Assembly: GCA_944332505.1 (NCBI GenBank)
Contig: CALVKC010000001.1
Location: 124,001 to 188,000 of the forward strand
DNA: 64,000 nt
Direction of reading: 5' to 3'
Source: an uncultured Bacilli bacterium
GTDB taxonomy: Bacteria; Bacillota_I; Bacilli_A; RF39; UBA660
How positions within the stretch are numbered: position 1 is the stretch's first letter; the number at the start of each line of letters is the position of its first letter. The translations under genes were made by a program, and so were the position numbers. The notes beneath the pieces were generated by a model, which saw only the letters and a list, made by a program, of their open reading frames with translations, was not told the DNA's origin and made no database searches. This document shows, one piece after another, positions 45,131 to 54,835 of this stretch.

Positions 45131-45145
45131 TTTTGTTATACACAT

Positions 45146-45180
45146 AAGAGTAAGGGTAAAACCTTACTCTTAAAATTTTT
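45146..45180 (+). terminator. Rho-independent terminator / leader hairpin
   Basis: AAGAGTAAGG / CCTTACTCTT stem followed by AAAATTTTTT, and at once by the AAGGAG of the next gene. Confidence 0.75.
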
Positions 45181-45194
45181 TAAGGAGTTTATCT

Positions 45195-45971
45195 ATGAAA
45201 TATAAAAATAGAAAAAAGAAAATGTTAGAATATGAATCAAAATATTCTCACATTCCAAAAGATTATTATGAAAGATTAGAATGGATGTATGATAATTTTA
45301 AATTATCAGATAAAAAAGCTAATAATATTTTAAAATTAAGAGATGAAATGATAAATACATTTCATTATGATTCAATAAGTTTTGTATTATATGAAATACC
45401 TGCTGGAAAAGAACGACCTAGATTCAGAATTATATCTAAAAAGCAGTTAATTAATGGAGCTATTAATAATCCTAATTTTGTACATGTGTATTCTCTATCA
45501 GGACATGATGATCATGTATATATGAATAGGTTAATTAATAGCTCTGATATTATTGCATTAGATCAATTATTATGCACTCCAGTGTATGCTGAATTTATAT
45601 CTTATTTTCCAACACCAAAATCATATTCTCAAGAAAAAACATTTTTAGCTGAAATAGGATTAGATAGGCCTATAACAAAACCAGATTTTGATAATATTGA
45701 AAAGAAATACGCAGATATGTTTAATGGAACAATATGGTTAGATGATATTTTTGTATTAGACAGCTGTGTAAAAAAATATTATTCTATTCTACCTAGATTA
45801 GAAATAAGATTACATTTTATGAATATGGTCTATAATAAATATCAGTATAATATGATTTCTAACAGAAAAGATTTTACTGATAATATGAAATTAGATTATT
45901 TTAGAGGAGGAATTAAAAATGAACCCAGAACAAATCTATCATGCCCAGTTGAACGCATTAAAAAACATTAG
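45195..45971 (+). CDS. rusA: RusA-family Holliday-junction resolvase with CPVERI tail
   Basis: 258 aa, twice the length of E. coli RusA (120 aa). Cleaves DNA junctions during recombination or before packaging. Core signature: KPDFDNIEKKYADMFNGTIW (D164, D166) followed by LDD (D183, D184) and a strand with VKKYYSILPRLEIRL (K194), matching the RusA pattern KPDxDN...K..xDal.G..w.DD...K. The N-terminal 60 residues and the C-terminal end are extra; the C-terminus is LSCPVERIKKH, the recurring motif of this window. AAGGAG precedes the ATG. The last 53 bases overlap the start of the next gene. Confidence 0.88.
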   Translation: MKYKNRKKKMLEYESKYSHIPKDYYERLEWMYDNFKLSDKKANNILKLRDEMINTFHYDSISFVLYEIPAGKERPRFRIISKKQLINGAINNPNFVHVYSLSGHDDHVYMNRLINSSDIIALDQLLCTPVYAEFISYFPTPKSYSQEKTFLAEIGLDRPITKPDFDNIEKKYADMFNGTIWLDDIFVLDSCVKKYYSILPRLEIRLHFMNMVYNKYQYNMISNRKDFTDNMKLDYFRGGIKNEPRTNLSCPVERIKKH

Positions 45972-46242
45972 CGCTCAATCTATAACAGATTTAATTAATA
46001 AATTAAACACTTTAGGAGAAGCTTCATATAATTATTCATCTAGATGTATTGAAGTTGAAAATAAAGATCAAATTAATAATTCAGATATAAAAAATATTTT
46101 AACAATATGGCTTAATGAATTAGAAGAAATAAATTCAGAAGATAAATCAGTATTAGTTAATAATGTAGATTTTCTATTTAATATTATCAAAATAGGATGT
46201 CCAGATATTGAAAATAATATTACTCAAATATATTTATATTAA
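45919..46242 (+). CDS. Small hypothetical protein overlapping rusA (107 aa)
   Basis: Begins inside the 3' end of rusA in a different frame, with a strong AGAGGAGG site seven bases before its ATG. Acidic, helical, Asn-rich; no recognised domain. The 53-base overlap means the CPVERI-coding end of rusA is constrained by both frames. It ends at a convergent terminator. Confidence 0.75.
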   Translation: MNPEQIYHAQLNALKNISAQSITDLINKLNTLGEASYNYSSRCIEVENKDQINNSDIKNILTIWLNELEEINSEDKSVLVNNVDFLFNIIKIGCPDIENNITQIYLY

Positions 46243-46246
46243 AATT

Positions 46247-46280
46247 ATCCAGTAGACTAATAAGTCTACTGGATCTTATT
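46247..46280. terminator. Bidirectional terminator between convergent genes
   Basis: ATCCAGTAGACT / AGTCTACTGGAT stem, followed by CTTATTTTT on the plus strand. Confidence 0.85.
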
Positions 46281-46281
46281 T

Positions 46282-47205
46282 TTAGATATTATTTACAAAT
46301 TCTGTAATATATGAATCATCAACCATTTCAGTTGTATATAATGCTTCCAAGAAAGTGTAGATAATTCCAACATCTTCTAGTAATGTTTTCATATCTAAAT
46401 TACCTTCTTTAATATAGATATTTTGTAATTCTTTATCTTGGAATGCATTTTTTGTCATAGCTTCAGCAATTGTCTGATATACTGAAGTCATATAACTATT
46501 TTTAATAGCTTTAATTTTTCTATCATATGTAGCAGATACAGCTTCTTTTACATCTTCAGGTTTTTCTTCTATACTGTCTAATTTTTCTTTCTTAGCTTGA
46601 ATAATATCATCAATTTGAATTTTCTTTCTGATATTATCATTTACAAATTCTGTTTCTGCATCTGTTACTCTATCAGTAATTGTTAAAATTGCTTCTTTAG
46701 AGTTGCAATCTTTTAAATCATCAATGAATCTATTTTTAATATCAGCATCAACTGTCCATGAATTTTTATTTACAGCATTAGTACTTTCAATTACAGCATT
46801 AATAGCTTTATTACAAATAAAAGCATATTCTGATAACAAAGAGTTTTTAGATTTAAATCTATTTAATAATTTATCTACACCTTGTTCTTTTACAAAGTTA
46901 TCAACTAAAGATTTTTTTACTAATTCTTGTTTTTCATTTCTTCTATCAAAAATATTTAATGATTCATTAAATAGAGAATAAATACATTGTTCTAAAAAAT
47001 CTTCTTTTACTGATGTGATAAATTTATTATATTGCTGTGGTAGTAATGATCGCTGTACAGCTTCTTCATAATAATTAGATCTTTCTTCCTCTTCTAATTC
47101 TTTTTCTTTCTTTTCTTTCACCAAAATAGCATTTTCTTTAATAATTGCCTGTTTATGGTTATTAAGAACTTCGTTTAAATATTGTTTAGGACTAATCATC
47201 TTCAT
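46282..47205 (-). CDS. Helical, charged virion-type protein (307 aa)
   Basis: Strongly alpha-helical, Lys/Glu-rich, with coiled-coil-like N-terminal region (VKEKKEKELEEEERSNYYEE) and an even, less AT-extreme composition. No catalytic motif or membrane segment. Its position, directly downstream of two large tail-protein genes, allows a structural or chaperone role; no family recognised. Exact late promoter (47233-47244), GGGAGG site. Confidence 0.72.
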   Translation of the reverse strand: MKMISPKQYLNEVLNNHKQAIIKENAILVKEKKEKELEEEERSNYYEEAVQRSLLPQQYNKFITSVKEDFLEQCIYSLFNESLNIFDRRNEKQELVKKSLVDNFVKEQGVDKLLNRFKSKNSLLSEYAFICNKAINAVIESTNAVNKNSWTVDADIKNRFIDDLKDCNSKEAILTITDRVTDAETEFVNDNIRKKIQIDDIIQAKKEKLDSIEEKPEDVKEAVSATYDRKIKAIKNSYMTSVYQTIAEAMTKNAFQDKELQNIYIKEGNLDMKTLLEDVGIIYTFLEALYTTEMVDDSYITEFVNNI

Positions 47206-47232
47206 ATGGCTATTTCCTCCCTTGCGTACAAT

Positions 47233-47244
47233 TACGATTATGTT
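47233..47244 (-). promoter_or_regulatory. Late promoter, exact AACA-N6-TW
   Basis: AACATAATCGTA on the minus strand, 28 bases before the start at 47205. It lies within the last codons of the upstream gene. Confidence 0.65.
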
Positions 47245-49907
47245 GTTGCAGATATAACGTTGATCGTAATATCTGGCTCATCTTCATTATTAATATTAAT
47301 ATTTAAGAATTCTGGTACTATATCACCATGATATTCTTCAGGCATATAAATATGCTGATTTCCTGGTCCATATCCATTAATATCAACAAATTCAAAATAT
47401 ACTAATTGATCTTTGTATTTTGTTTCTATATATGTAGTTAAATTTGGAGCATGGAAATCATCAATAGAATTAATATCTTCTAGATATTCTTTAATATCCA
47501 CTATAATATTATCCTTAATATATACATCACTCATACTATATGGTTTCATCTTAAATGTCATAGATAAACAAGGTCTATTAACATTTTTACCATCTTCTAA
47601 GAAGAATAATTTAGAAGGTCCATATGTATTAAAGAATTTTAAATCTACACCAAATGAATCTTCTAATTGTAAAATACATTGTTCTATATATTTTCTACGG
47701 CGTTCTACGTCTTTTATAAAAGACATGATACGTTTTTCATTTTTAACAAATAGATCACGTATACATGGCATTCTTAATACACTGTACCAAGTAATATCGC
47801 CTAAATCAGGATCTTTAATTGTAGGATCAAACTGAGTTAATTTAATATCAGATGCCATAATTTGTGTATAATTATAGAATAATTCTAATTTATCACTAAT
47901 ATCATATTCATTTGTCAATGTATAATCTGTTAAATTAGGAATCCACTTATCCCAATCTTTTCTACCAAATTCACCGTCAGTAAATTTAGCGAATATTAAT
48001 AATTTACATTTTACACGTTCTTTATTAAAACCAAATTGAACTCTATCTGATTTCATATCTTTCATATTTGTAATTTTGATTCTGTTAGATTTATCATAAT
48101 AATCATCAGTTTCAAATACAAATTGATATTTGAATAAGAAGTTATCACCATCAAATTCTTGATAATTTGCTTCAAGCCATCTAAATGGTTTAAGTTCTTG
48201 ATTATCATAGAAGACTGCTATAATTTTTAAATTTGCCCCTATAACATCTTTAGTTTCAGGATCAATTATCAACACTCCAGATTCATCTGTATTAATATTT
48301 TGCAATAATTCTATATCCATTTTATATTTATTTCTATCAGTAAAATATTGTCTATACCAATCTACTGTAGATGCTATATATTGATATTTAGATTCTTGAT
48401 TTATATAAGTAAATTCCAAATCTTTTTCCACATTAAAAATATCTAATATATATGAAGTATATAATGGCTTTTTGTTAATAATACATAAGAATGGATTTAT
48501 ATATAAAAATCCTTCTTTATCCATTTGAATTTTATCTTCTAAAGATAATTCTTCAGGGTTAGTTACTAATTTAGCATATTCATCTTCAGGATTTAAGTAT
48601 AATAATGTACCTGGTTTCATGATAATATTACCATCATCTGTAACATGACCTTCAAATTGATCTTTTGTAAATGTAAAATTAACAGTATTTGTAGGGATTA
48701 CATTATTATCTTGCTTAGTTACTATATAAGCATAATATAATCTTGTCAATGGATTATCTTTATTTTTATAGAAATAAAGTTTACATTTTTCATCATCTAT
48801 TTGGTTAAAGAAATTTTCCAAATCTTGTGTATTAATAATAGTACCGTGAGCTAATGCTTCTTTTGGAATTATCTTCTTTAATTGTTCTACAGATTTTTTA
48901 TCTATACCACCAGAAGATTCCTGTGTTCCTACAGGTTTAACGATAATATACATACCATCATAATTTATTTTTTCTGATTCTAGTGTAACTTGTACATCAT
49001 CGATAAATTTAAAATTACCTTCAGCACCATGAGTTTCTTTGATATTAATATGAACTTCACAGTTTAGCATAGGTTCATAATTATCCCTATCAAATTTTAC
49101 TCTAATAGTATCAGTATTTAAATATGAATAATTACAGTATAACAATCCAGGAGTTTCATCATATAATCCTTCATATACTGGAGTTAAATGAACAACAGTT
49201 TCATCTGATTCATACACATCTAGATTAAATGATGCTAATTGATTTTCAAATGTAAAATTCATAACTTTATTCTCTAATGGGTTATCAGTTATGATTTTCT
49301 TAATTTCTGTCCTGTATTCAACTTGTCGTAATTGAACTGTAAGCATTAACATTCTTTTTCCACCATAATATTTAAAAATACCAATTGGTGGTAAATATGG
49401 GTTAACGATATCAGATAATTCATTTAATACAGCCATATCGTACATAGCAGTGTAAACATCTGTTCCATCTGCTAAAAAATTACGTTTTATTATTATATCA
49501 TAATCAAAATGAAATTCATACTCCCCAAGATAAATTTTACAAGCAGAATCTAATCTAAATTTATCATCTTCTAATCTTTGTAATAAATAATCTTCAGGTA
49601 CAAGTAATAATGTTTTAATAGTTGCAGGTGTTGCATTTATATCTTTAATACCTAAATTTAAAGCATGTGTAATTACATTTTTAGGATATTTAGCTCGTGT
49701 AGCAATAGCTTCATTAGAATATTCTGCTGTCATTCTTACAGTATTTTGTGTAGATACTGTAAACATGTCGTTTAAATAACCAAATATACCTAATGATAAA
49801 GTAGTATCATCTAAGTCTGAATTATTTTTTTGTATCTCATTAACAAATTCTGATATATCATAAATATCAGATGATAAAATAGTTTCAGTATTGTTATTAG
49901 TTGCCAT
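47238..49907 (-). CDS. Large virion structural protein, probable baseplate wedge (889 aa)
   Basis: Long beta-rich protein. The N-terminal segment (SLGIFGYLNDMFTVSTQNTV, then RMTAEYSNEAIATRAKYPKN) resembles the start of gp6-like baseplate wedge proteins of contractile-tailed phages, and the middle has regular strands and NKxPLYT-type turns. The specific family is my inference, and the gene is not split or truncated. It is separated by six bases from the gene upstream (49914-50867) and shares its promoter. No membrane segment. Confidence 0.6.
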   Translation of the reverse strand: MATNNNTETILSSDIYDISEFVNEIQKNNSDLDDTTLSLGIFGYLNDMFTVSTQNTVRMTAEYSNEAIATRAKYPKNVITHALNLGIKDINATPATIKTLLLVPEDYLLQRLEDDKFRLDSACKIYLGEYEFHFDYDIIIKRNFLADGTDVYTAMYDMAVLNELSDIVNPYLPPIGIFKYYGGKRMLMLTVQLRQVEYRTEIKKIITDNPLENKVMNFTFENQLASFNLDVYESDETVVHLTPVYEGLYDETPGLLYCNYSYLNTDTIRVKFDRDNYEPMLNCEVHINIKETHGAEGNFKFIDDVQVTLESEKINYDGMYIIVKPVGTQESSGGIDKKSVEQLKKIIPKEALAHGTIINTQDLENFFNQIDDEKCKLYFYKNKDNPLTRLYYAYIVTKQDNNVIPTNTVNFTFTKDQFEGHVTDDGNIIMKPGTLLYLNPEDEYAKLVTNPEELSLEDKIQMDKEGFLYINPFLCIINKKPLYTSYILDIFNVEKDLEFTYINQESKYQYIASTVDWYRQYFTDRNKYKMDIELLQNINTDESGVLIIDPETKDVIGANLKIIAVFYDNQELKPFRWLEANYQEFDGDNFLFKYQFVFETDDYYDKSNRIKITNMKDMKSDRVQFGFNKERVKCKLLIFAKFTDGEFGRKDWDKWIPNLTDYTLTNEYDISDKLELFYNYTQIMASDIKLTQFDPTIKDPDLGDITWYSVLRMPCIRDLFVKNEKRIMSFIKDVERRRKYIEQCILQLEDSFGVDLKFFNTYGPSKLFFLEDGKNVNRPCLSMTFKMKPYSMSDVYIKDNIIVDIKEYLEDINSIDDFHAPNLTTYIETKYKDQLVYFEFVDINGYGPGNQHIYMPEEYHGDIVPEFLNININNEDEPDITINVISATT

Positions 49908-49913
49908 TAATTA

Positions 49914-50867
49914 TCACCCTCTCCATTTTAATTTATATACACGTCTACCATTTCTAGTACCAGATGCAATATATGGAACTCTACACCATCTTCCATCTAC
50001 TGTATTAGTTTTAGAATTATAGATAGGAACAGTGTTTGGGAATTTAGATAGTTGAGTGTTTACAACTTTATTAAAATCTGATAATATACTAGGGTCCATA
50101 TCTTCAACCCATTGACATTTAAAACTCACAGGAAGTTTTATAGAACCATCAGTAAGATCACTAAAAGCTGATCTAGGAATTGATGTTGGGTAAACTCCCC
50201 ATAATTTAGACCAATGCATTATTGTTTCTAAATCCTCACCTACAATAATTTTATAACATGACATTTGATCATGTAATATTTTATTTATAATATAATTTTG
50301 ATCTGGTGGGCTAACTTGTCCATCTGATTTTACTAATTCATATTCATACCATATTCTAAAAAACATATAAACGTCTAAATGTTTTGTATCTTCAAATTCT
50401 AGGTTAAAATCTACATCATTACTTGACGTTGTAGTTGCTAACGGGTATTTCATATGAGTTCCAGCTATATTTGACGCTGTTTCTAATTCATCAACTGATA
50501 TATCTTGTAAATCCAATTTAGATGCAACTGTATTTGATAATAAATTACAAAATGGACTATAATCATTTATATATCTCACACTCCATTGTAATTGATTCAT
50601 ACTATCTCGATAATTTTTATAGCATTCAGTAAAGAATGGATTATTAGATAATTCTGGATTTAAAGTTTGTGTATTAGGTGTAAATAAATGCAGATCTGCT
50701 TTTGTGAAAAATATATATTCTCTAGTAATTGTATTAGTTTCATAAGGATCAAAATATCCAAATCTAGAAAATTTATTAAATCTATCTATTTGAGATCTTT
50801 GATAAAAACCATTCCCATTTAAAGTTGATAAAACTTCTGATTCATTAAATGAAGGTTTATTAGCCAT
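49914..50867 (-). CDS. Virion structural protein (317 aa), probably tail/baseplate
   Basis: Aromatic-rich protein with an ordered middle: HLDVYMFFRIWYEYELVKSD, SCYKIIVGEDLETIMHWSKL, then VYPTSIPRSAFSD and VSFKCQWVEDMDP. It resembles a tail-tube or baseplate-associated protein, but I cannot tell which. First gene of a two-gene unit with the wedge-like gene at 47238; exact late promoter (50893-50904) and AAAGGAG site. Diverges from the plus-strand block at 51068. Confidence 0.6.
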   Translation of the reverse strand: MANKPSFNESEVLSTLNGNGFYQRSQIDRFNKFSRFGYFDPYETNTITREYIFFTKADLHLFTPNTQTLNPELSNNPFFTECYKNYRDSMNQLQWSVRYINDYSPFCNLLSNTVASKLDLQDISVDELETASNIAGTHMKYPLATTTSSNDVDFNLEFEDTKHLDVYMFFRIWYEYELVKSDGQVSPPDQNYIINKILHDQMSCYKIIVGEDLETIMHWSKLWGVYPTSIPRSAFSDLTDGSIKLPVSFKCQWVEDMDPSILSDFNKVVNTQLSKFPNTVPIYNSKTNTVDGRWCRVPYIASGTRNGRRVYKLKWRG

Positions 50868-50892
50868 ATCATATCTCCTTTCTTTTTAATTA

Positions 50893-50904
50893 TAATCTAA
50901 TGTT
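50893..50904 (-). promoter_or_regulatory. Late promoter, exact AACA-N6-TW
   Basis: AACATTAGATTA on the minus strand, 26 bases before the start at 50867. Confidence 0.7.
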
Positions 50905-50934
50905 TTCGGTATCCAATTCTATATAAATTCTTTT

Positions 50935-50949
50935 TCAATTATATATCAT
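50935..50949 (+). promoter_or_regulatory. AT-rich upstream element (possible early promoter)
   Basis: TCAATTATATATCAT on the plus strand, one base different from the copies at 3881 and 21843, 133 bases before the gene at 51068. Confidence 0.5.
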
Positions 50950-51067
50950 ATATGTGTAAAAGAATATTGCTTTTCAATATAGTAATATCGGTGGTATTTA
51001 GGCTAAATGAATTTAACCCCCGCACAAGTTTGTTTTGGAAAGATACTTAAGAGGAGGATGAAATTCT

Positions 51068-51289
51068 ATGCCTAATAAATACGTTAAAGAACAAATTACA
51101 ATTTATGATAAAATGGATGAAGAAGATAGAGAAGTTGAGAATGATTTATACCGAGCAAAAACCGAGTATTATAAAACTTTAACTAGAATCAATTCTAAAA
51201 TTTTATCTGTGTTAGATAGTATGGATGACGTTGAAATTAAAGATATTATTACAAATAATGGAGTTAGGATTCCTGTAAAAAGAATATAA
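51068..51289 (+). CDS. Small hypothetical protein (73 aa)
   Basis: A charged helical protein (coiled-coil-like body) that ends NNGVRIPVKRI, a loose version of the recurring CPV(K/E)R(I/L) motif. AGAGGAGG precedes the ATG. The only upstream promoter-like element is the AT-rich one at 50935. It opens the plus-strand block of virion proteins but has its own gap and promoter after it. Confidence 0.7.
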   Translation: MPNKYVKEQITIYDKMDEEDREVENDLYRAKTEYYKTLTRINSKILSVLDSMDDVEIKDIITNNGVRIPVKRI

Positions 51290-51343
51290 AAACATAATGT
51301 CCTAATTGTACCGTGATCTATATTGTAAAGCTTTATTTTTTGT

Positions 51344-51355
51344 AACATACACGTA
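51344..51355 (+). promoter_or_regulatory. Late promoter, exact AACA-N6-TW
   Basis: AACATACACGTA, 19 bases before the ATG at 51374. Confidence 0.7.
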
Positions 51356-51373
51356 AAAAAGGAGGATGAGAAA

Positions 51374-52645
51374 ATGCCAAACATAATCCATGAAACAATA
51401 TTAAAAGATATTACTGATCTTATTGGCGATACTAAAGATTTATTAGGTGATGGAAAAAAGATGTTAGGCAATGGCACTAACGTATTTAAATCCCTTACAA
51501 GAAATGCTAATAATTTAATCTTAGTATTCCCTGTTTTATGTACTAAAGGTATAAGTATTGAAACTGCTAGTATTATTACAAAAGCAATTGAAAAGAATTG
51601 TGTTAATTTACTTGAATTATTATTTGCATCTATTCAATTAAATGATACAGCTGATCTTAGTGATTATATCTCTAGATTTCATAGTAATATTTCAATCGGA
51701 GATAAGATTACAGTAGATGATTTTATTAGTTTTACAAATTCAATTACAGAATCTGTAGATGCTGGCGATATTAAAGTTACAGATAAAGCTGTATATGAAG
51801 CTTTTAAAAATGGAATGAAAGAATTTTCTAATATTGCAAAAACTACATTAAATGAAAATTCATTATCAAATTTTACATGTCGTAAAGTTAATACTGGATA
51901 TGAGGCTGTTTTAGAAGCAGATAGACGTGGGCGTTCAAATTCAGATAATCGTCAGGATAAATCTAAAGATGAATGGATTTCAAAAATGTCTGAAAATGAT
52001 ATCAAAAAAGCTAATGAATTAATGCCTACAAAAGTTGTAGTTAATTTCTATTCTAAAGATAATGGAGAAAAATTCGAAAACGGTATTATAGGAGTTAAGT
52101 GCAAATTATATGCTGTAGATTCAATGGAAGTTATTGAAAGAATCGCAAGTAAATATGCAGATACAAACTGGGTTAGAGAGCTTGTACGTGCTAGTACAGG
52201 TGAAATTTCTTTCTGGAGAGATTTTGTATTTGCGTTAGATCGTGCAAGAGTAGATGCTATTAACTCTGCAAGAAAAGGTTCATCTGCTAAAATGTGGAAA
52301 GTATTAGAAAGACGAGCTACTAAAAATAGACTTTCTAAATGGAAATCTAATAGAGCAGATTCTTCTCCTATTACAACATTGGTTATTAGTCAGGATGAAT
52401 TAGAATATTTAAAGAAAGATCATGACGTTAATTTAGAAAATAGAAATATTGCAATAAAATTAATGTCTGAATATAATCTTATGGGATTAGTTATTGTAGA
52501 TGAACCAGCTGAATCTGCAAGTTTTATCTGGGACGAAGGTAATGATGCCCATTATGAAACTTTATCATTTAGAAATCTTGAAAGAGAATCTAATGACAAA
52601 GACTTCAGAAAAGTTATTAGTTTAATGACTAAAATTTCAAGATAA
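51374..52645 (+). CDS. Virion-type protein (423 aa)
   Basis: A helical N-terminal region with a hydrophobic stretch (NNLILVFPVLCTKGISIETA) and a mixed C-terminal domain (VVNFYSKDNGEKFENGIIGV, then KCKLYAVDSMEVIERIASKY). No known family. Less AT-extreme codon usage suggests high expression. AAAGGAGG and an exact late promoter precede it; the next gene follows after 15 bases. I infer a structural role from context. Confidence 0.72.
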   Translation: MPNIIHETILKDITDLIGDTKDLLGDGKKMLGNGTNVFKSLTRNANNLILVFPVLCTKGISIETASIITKAIEKNCVNLLELLFASIQLNDTADLSDYISRFHSNISIGDKITVDDFISFTNSITESVDAGDIKVTDKAVYEAFKNGMKEFSNIAKTTLNENSLSNFTCRKVNTGYEAVLEADRRGRSNSDNRQDKSKDEWISKMSENDIKKANELMPTKVVVNFYSKDNGEKFENGIIGVKCKLYAVDSMEVIERIASKYADTNWVRELVRASTGEISFWRDFVFALDRARVDAINSARKGSSAKMWKVLERRATKNRLSKWKSNRADSSPITTLVISQDELEYLKKDHDVNLENRNIAIKLMSEYNLMGLVIVDEPAESASFIWDEGNDAHYETLSFRNLERESNDKDFRKVISLMTKISR

Positions 52646-52660
52646 GAGGAGGTAAAAAGA

Positions 52661-53680
52661 ATGTCAGTTTATAGAATTCCAGAATATGAAAAAGCTGTTA
52701 CAGAATATTTTGATCTTTCAGATAAAGAAACCTTTTCTTATCTAAGATCTATTGAAGAAGCTGATCAAAATAAAGTATTAATTGCTTTGACTTCAAAATT
52801 ATATGATCATTTAGTAGATAAAATTGATGATATTGATTTTGGTGATATTCCTAAATCAAGAGGTGATATTACTAAATTACCTAACTATGTTAAAGTAGTA
52901 GATTGTATTGATATTATTAAAAATATTTTAGCTAATTCTAATCAAGATTTATCACCTGCTATTACATTAGAAACAGCAGTTAAAAATCTTGTAGAATATA
53001 AAGAAACTTTTATTAAAGGATATCAGATGAATATGGAATTGCCAATTGTTGTATATAATACGATGGTATTATCTATCTATAGTGGTATTTCTATTTTAAT
53101 TTCATCTTGTATTGAATTTATTAAATCTACAGATGATAGTGGATTTGATATTGCATTAGATAAAGTTCAATTAAAGAAGACTAAAGATTCTTTGTTATTT
53201 AATAACTTAAAGAAAATGAACTCTTCATTTGAACGTGGTACGTTACCTAAAGCATTAGATGCTATGCTTAAACAAAATGTAAAGAATTTCACTGGTATTG
53301 AAATTGGAACTGTGGCATTAGCAGGTGCTGTAATTGGAGTTGTTCTTAATATTATTCCTGTATTAAGAGAACTTACTTATTTCTTCTTCTATTCTAGAAC
53401 AAAAGTAGCTGATTATTTTGACGCTCAGTCTGCATTGCTTCAAATGAATGCATACAATTTAGCAGCAAAAGCTACAGATGATTCTAAGGATATTAAAGAA
53501 ATTCAGAACAAACAATTACGTATTGCTGATAAATTTAAACGTATTGCTAACTTTATCAGTGTTAAACATGGTAAAGCTGAAGTAGCAACAGAAAAAGATA
53601 CTAAAGCTTTAGAAAAGAAATTAAAGATTCAAGATGTTAAAGATGTTGATCTTGACAGTGATACATCATCATTATGGTAA
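52661..53680 (+). CDS. Virion-type protein with a hydrophobic segment (339 aa)
   Basis: Second gene of the unit starting at 51374, 15 bases downstream. A hydrophobic segment (TVALAGAVIGVVLNIIPVL) at about 218-236 and another at about 128-146 suggest membrane contact; the rest is helical and charged. It could be an ejected or internal protein. No family recognised. GAGGAGG precedes the ATG. Confidence 0.7.
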   Translation: MSVYRIPEYEKAVTEYFDLSDKETFSYLRSIEEADQNKVLIALTSKLYDHLVDKIDDIDFGDIPKSRGDITKLPNYVKVVDCIDIIKNILANSNQDLSPAITLETAVKNLVEYKETFIKGYQMNMELPIVVYNTMVLSIYSGISILISSCIEFIKSTDDSGFDIALDKVQLKKTKDSLLFNNLKKMNSSFERGTLPKALDAMLKQNVKNFTGIEIGTVALAGAVIGVVLNIIPVLRELTYFFFYSRTKVADYFDAQSALLQMNAYNLAAKATDDSKDIKEIQNKQLRIADKFKRIANFISVKHGKAEVATEKDTKALEKKLKIQDVKDVDLDSDTSSLW

Positions 53681-53701
53681 ACTGTTAAGATTATATCTAT
53701 A

Positions 53702-53713
53702 AACATATAAGTA
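53702..53713 (+). promoter_or_regulatory. Late promoter, exact AACA-N6-TA (long leader)
   Basis: AACATATAAGTA, 68 bases before the ATG at 53781. A relaxed copy (TACAGAAAAGTA, 53741-53752) at the usual 29-base distance is an alternative start. Confidence 0.45.
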
Positions 53714-53780
53714 AATCTTATTGCTCTCAATAAGAGTTTTTACAGAAAAGTAAAATAGAAAATAAAGGAGGAAAATACAA

Positions 53781-54821
53781 ATGATTTATTCTACAAATAG
53801 AACATCATCTTTAGGCGAACTAAGTGTTGATGTTAACGAAAGCTATTTTGGAATTGGTGCTCAGACTTTCTACGAAGAAAGTGCCCAAGATGAATTATCT
53901 ATGTTCGAAGCAGCTATTAAATCAGATATCGATGAAGTATTAATCGGTGAATCTGCTTCTGAATTACAGACTTTGAATGAAGGATTTGTTCAGAATGCTG
54001 TTAACAAAATTAAAGAAATGATGAAGAAATTCATCGCTTGGTGTCAAGCAGTTATGCGTTCTGCATTTGCAAAACTTTCTAGTTTAATTGTTCGTGACAA
54101 TGCTAAATTTGCTAAACTTGCAAGCAAGCATATTGCAACAATGAAGAACAAAGACAAATTTAAATATACTGGTAAAATTGTTCAGGATGTTGCAGGTGTT
54201 ACAGGTCTTATGAATGATTTTAGTAAAGCTGCAGAATCTACTGTTAAAGCTATCAATGTTGAATCTATTACTGTAGATGGAGCAGAGAGCAAAATTAAAG
54301 AAGTTGAAGAAGATGTAAAACTTTTCACTAAAGAAAATTTAATGAAAGAATTTACTAAAGAAGTAACAGATGCAGGTTTCGATATTGTTAAAGGACAAAT
54401 TGATGTACTAGATGCACTATCTAAAAAATCTATTAAAGATTTGAAAGATGGATTCAATAAAGCTATCAAAGGTGCTAACGAAGTTATCAAGAAAGTATCT
54501 AAGATGGAAGGAAAAGATGATGCTGAAAAAGAAAAGATTGCAGCTTGTTCTAAATTAGCATCAGCTTATAAATCTAACACTCAAAAAATGTTAGTTGCTA
54601 TGATGGGATTAATCAAATCATTAGCTAAAATTGCTCGTGGAGTAGTTGCTCGTGCTATGGGTGCTACACCTAAAAATGAAGGTGTAGAATTCGATGAAGA
54701 ATTAAATGAAGCATTGATCGAAGCAGTTGAATATGAATACGACGAAGCTCTTGAAGAAATGTCTGAAGGAAAATGCGAAGATTGTGAAGACTGCGACGAT
54801 GATGACGAAGATGAAGAATAA
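53781..54821 (+). CDS. Probable internal virion protein, helical family copy 1 (346 aa)
   Basis: Helical, Lys/Glu/Ala-rich with an acidic C-terminal tail (CEDCEDCDDDDEDEE). After about 70 N-terminal residues, the segment GFVQNAVNKIKEMMKKFIAW begins a domain shared with the next two genes (four copies in all). Balanced codon use points to strong expression. AAAGGAGG precedes the ATG. The N-terminal part before the shared domain has the look of a removable pro-region, but no cleavage site is certain. Role inferred from similarity to internal head or ejection proteins of large phages. Confidence 0.75.
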   Translation: MIYSTNRTSSLGELSVDVNESYFGIGAQTFYEESAQDELSMFEAAIKSDIDEVLIGESASELQTLNEGFVQNAVNKIKEMMKKFIAWCQAVMRSAFAKLSSLIVRDNAKFAKLASKHIATMKNKDKFKYTGKIVQDVAGVTGLMNDFSKAAESTVKAINVESITVDGAESKIKEVEEDVKLFTKENLMKEFTKEVTDAGFDIVKGQIDVLDALSKKSIKDLKDGFNKAIKGANEVIKKVSKMEGKDDAEKEKIAACSKLASAYKSNTQKMLVAMMGLIKSLAKIARGVVARAMGATPKNEGVEFDEELNEALIEAVEYEYDEALEEMSEGKCEDCEDCDDDDEDEE

Positions 54822-54835
54822 GGAGGTAGCAAACA

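Noticed and set aside
49914..50867. Naming this protein as tail tube, and 47238-49907 as gp6
   Set aside because: Resemblance is only in pattern. I kept broad structural labels because no signature residue decides it.
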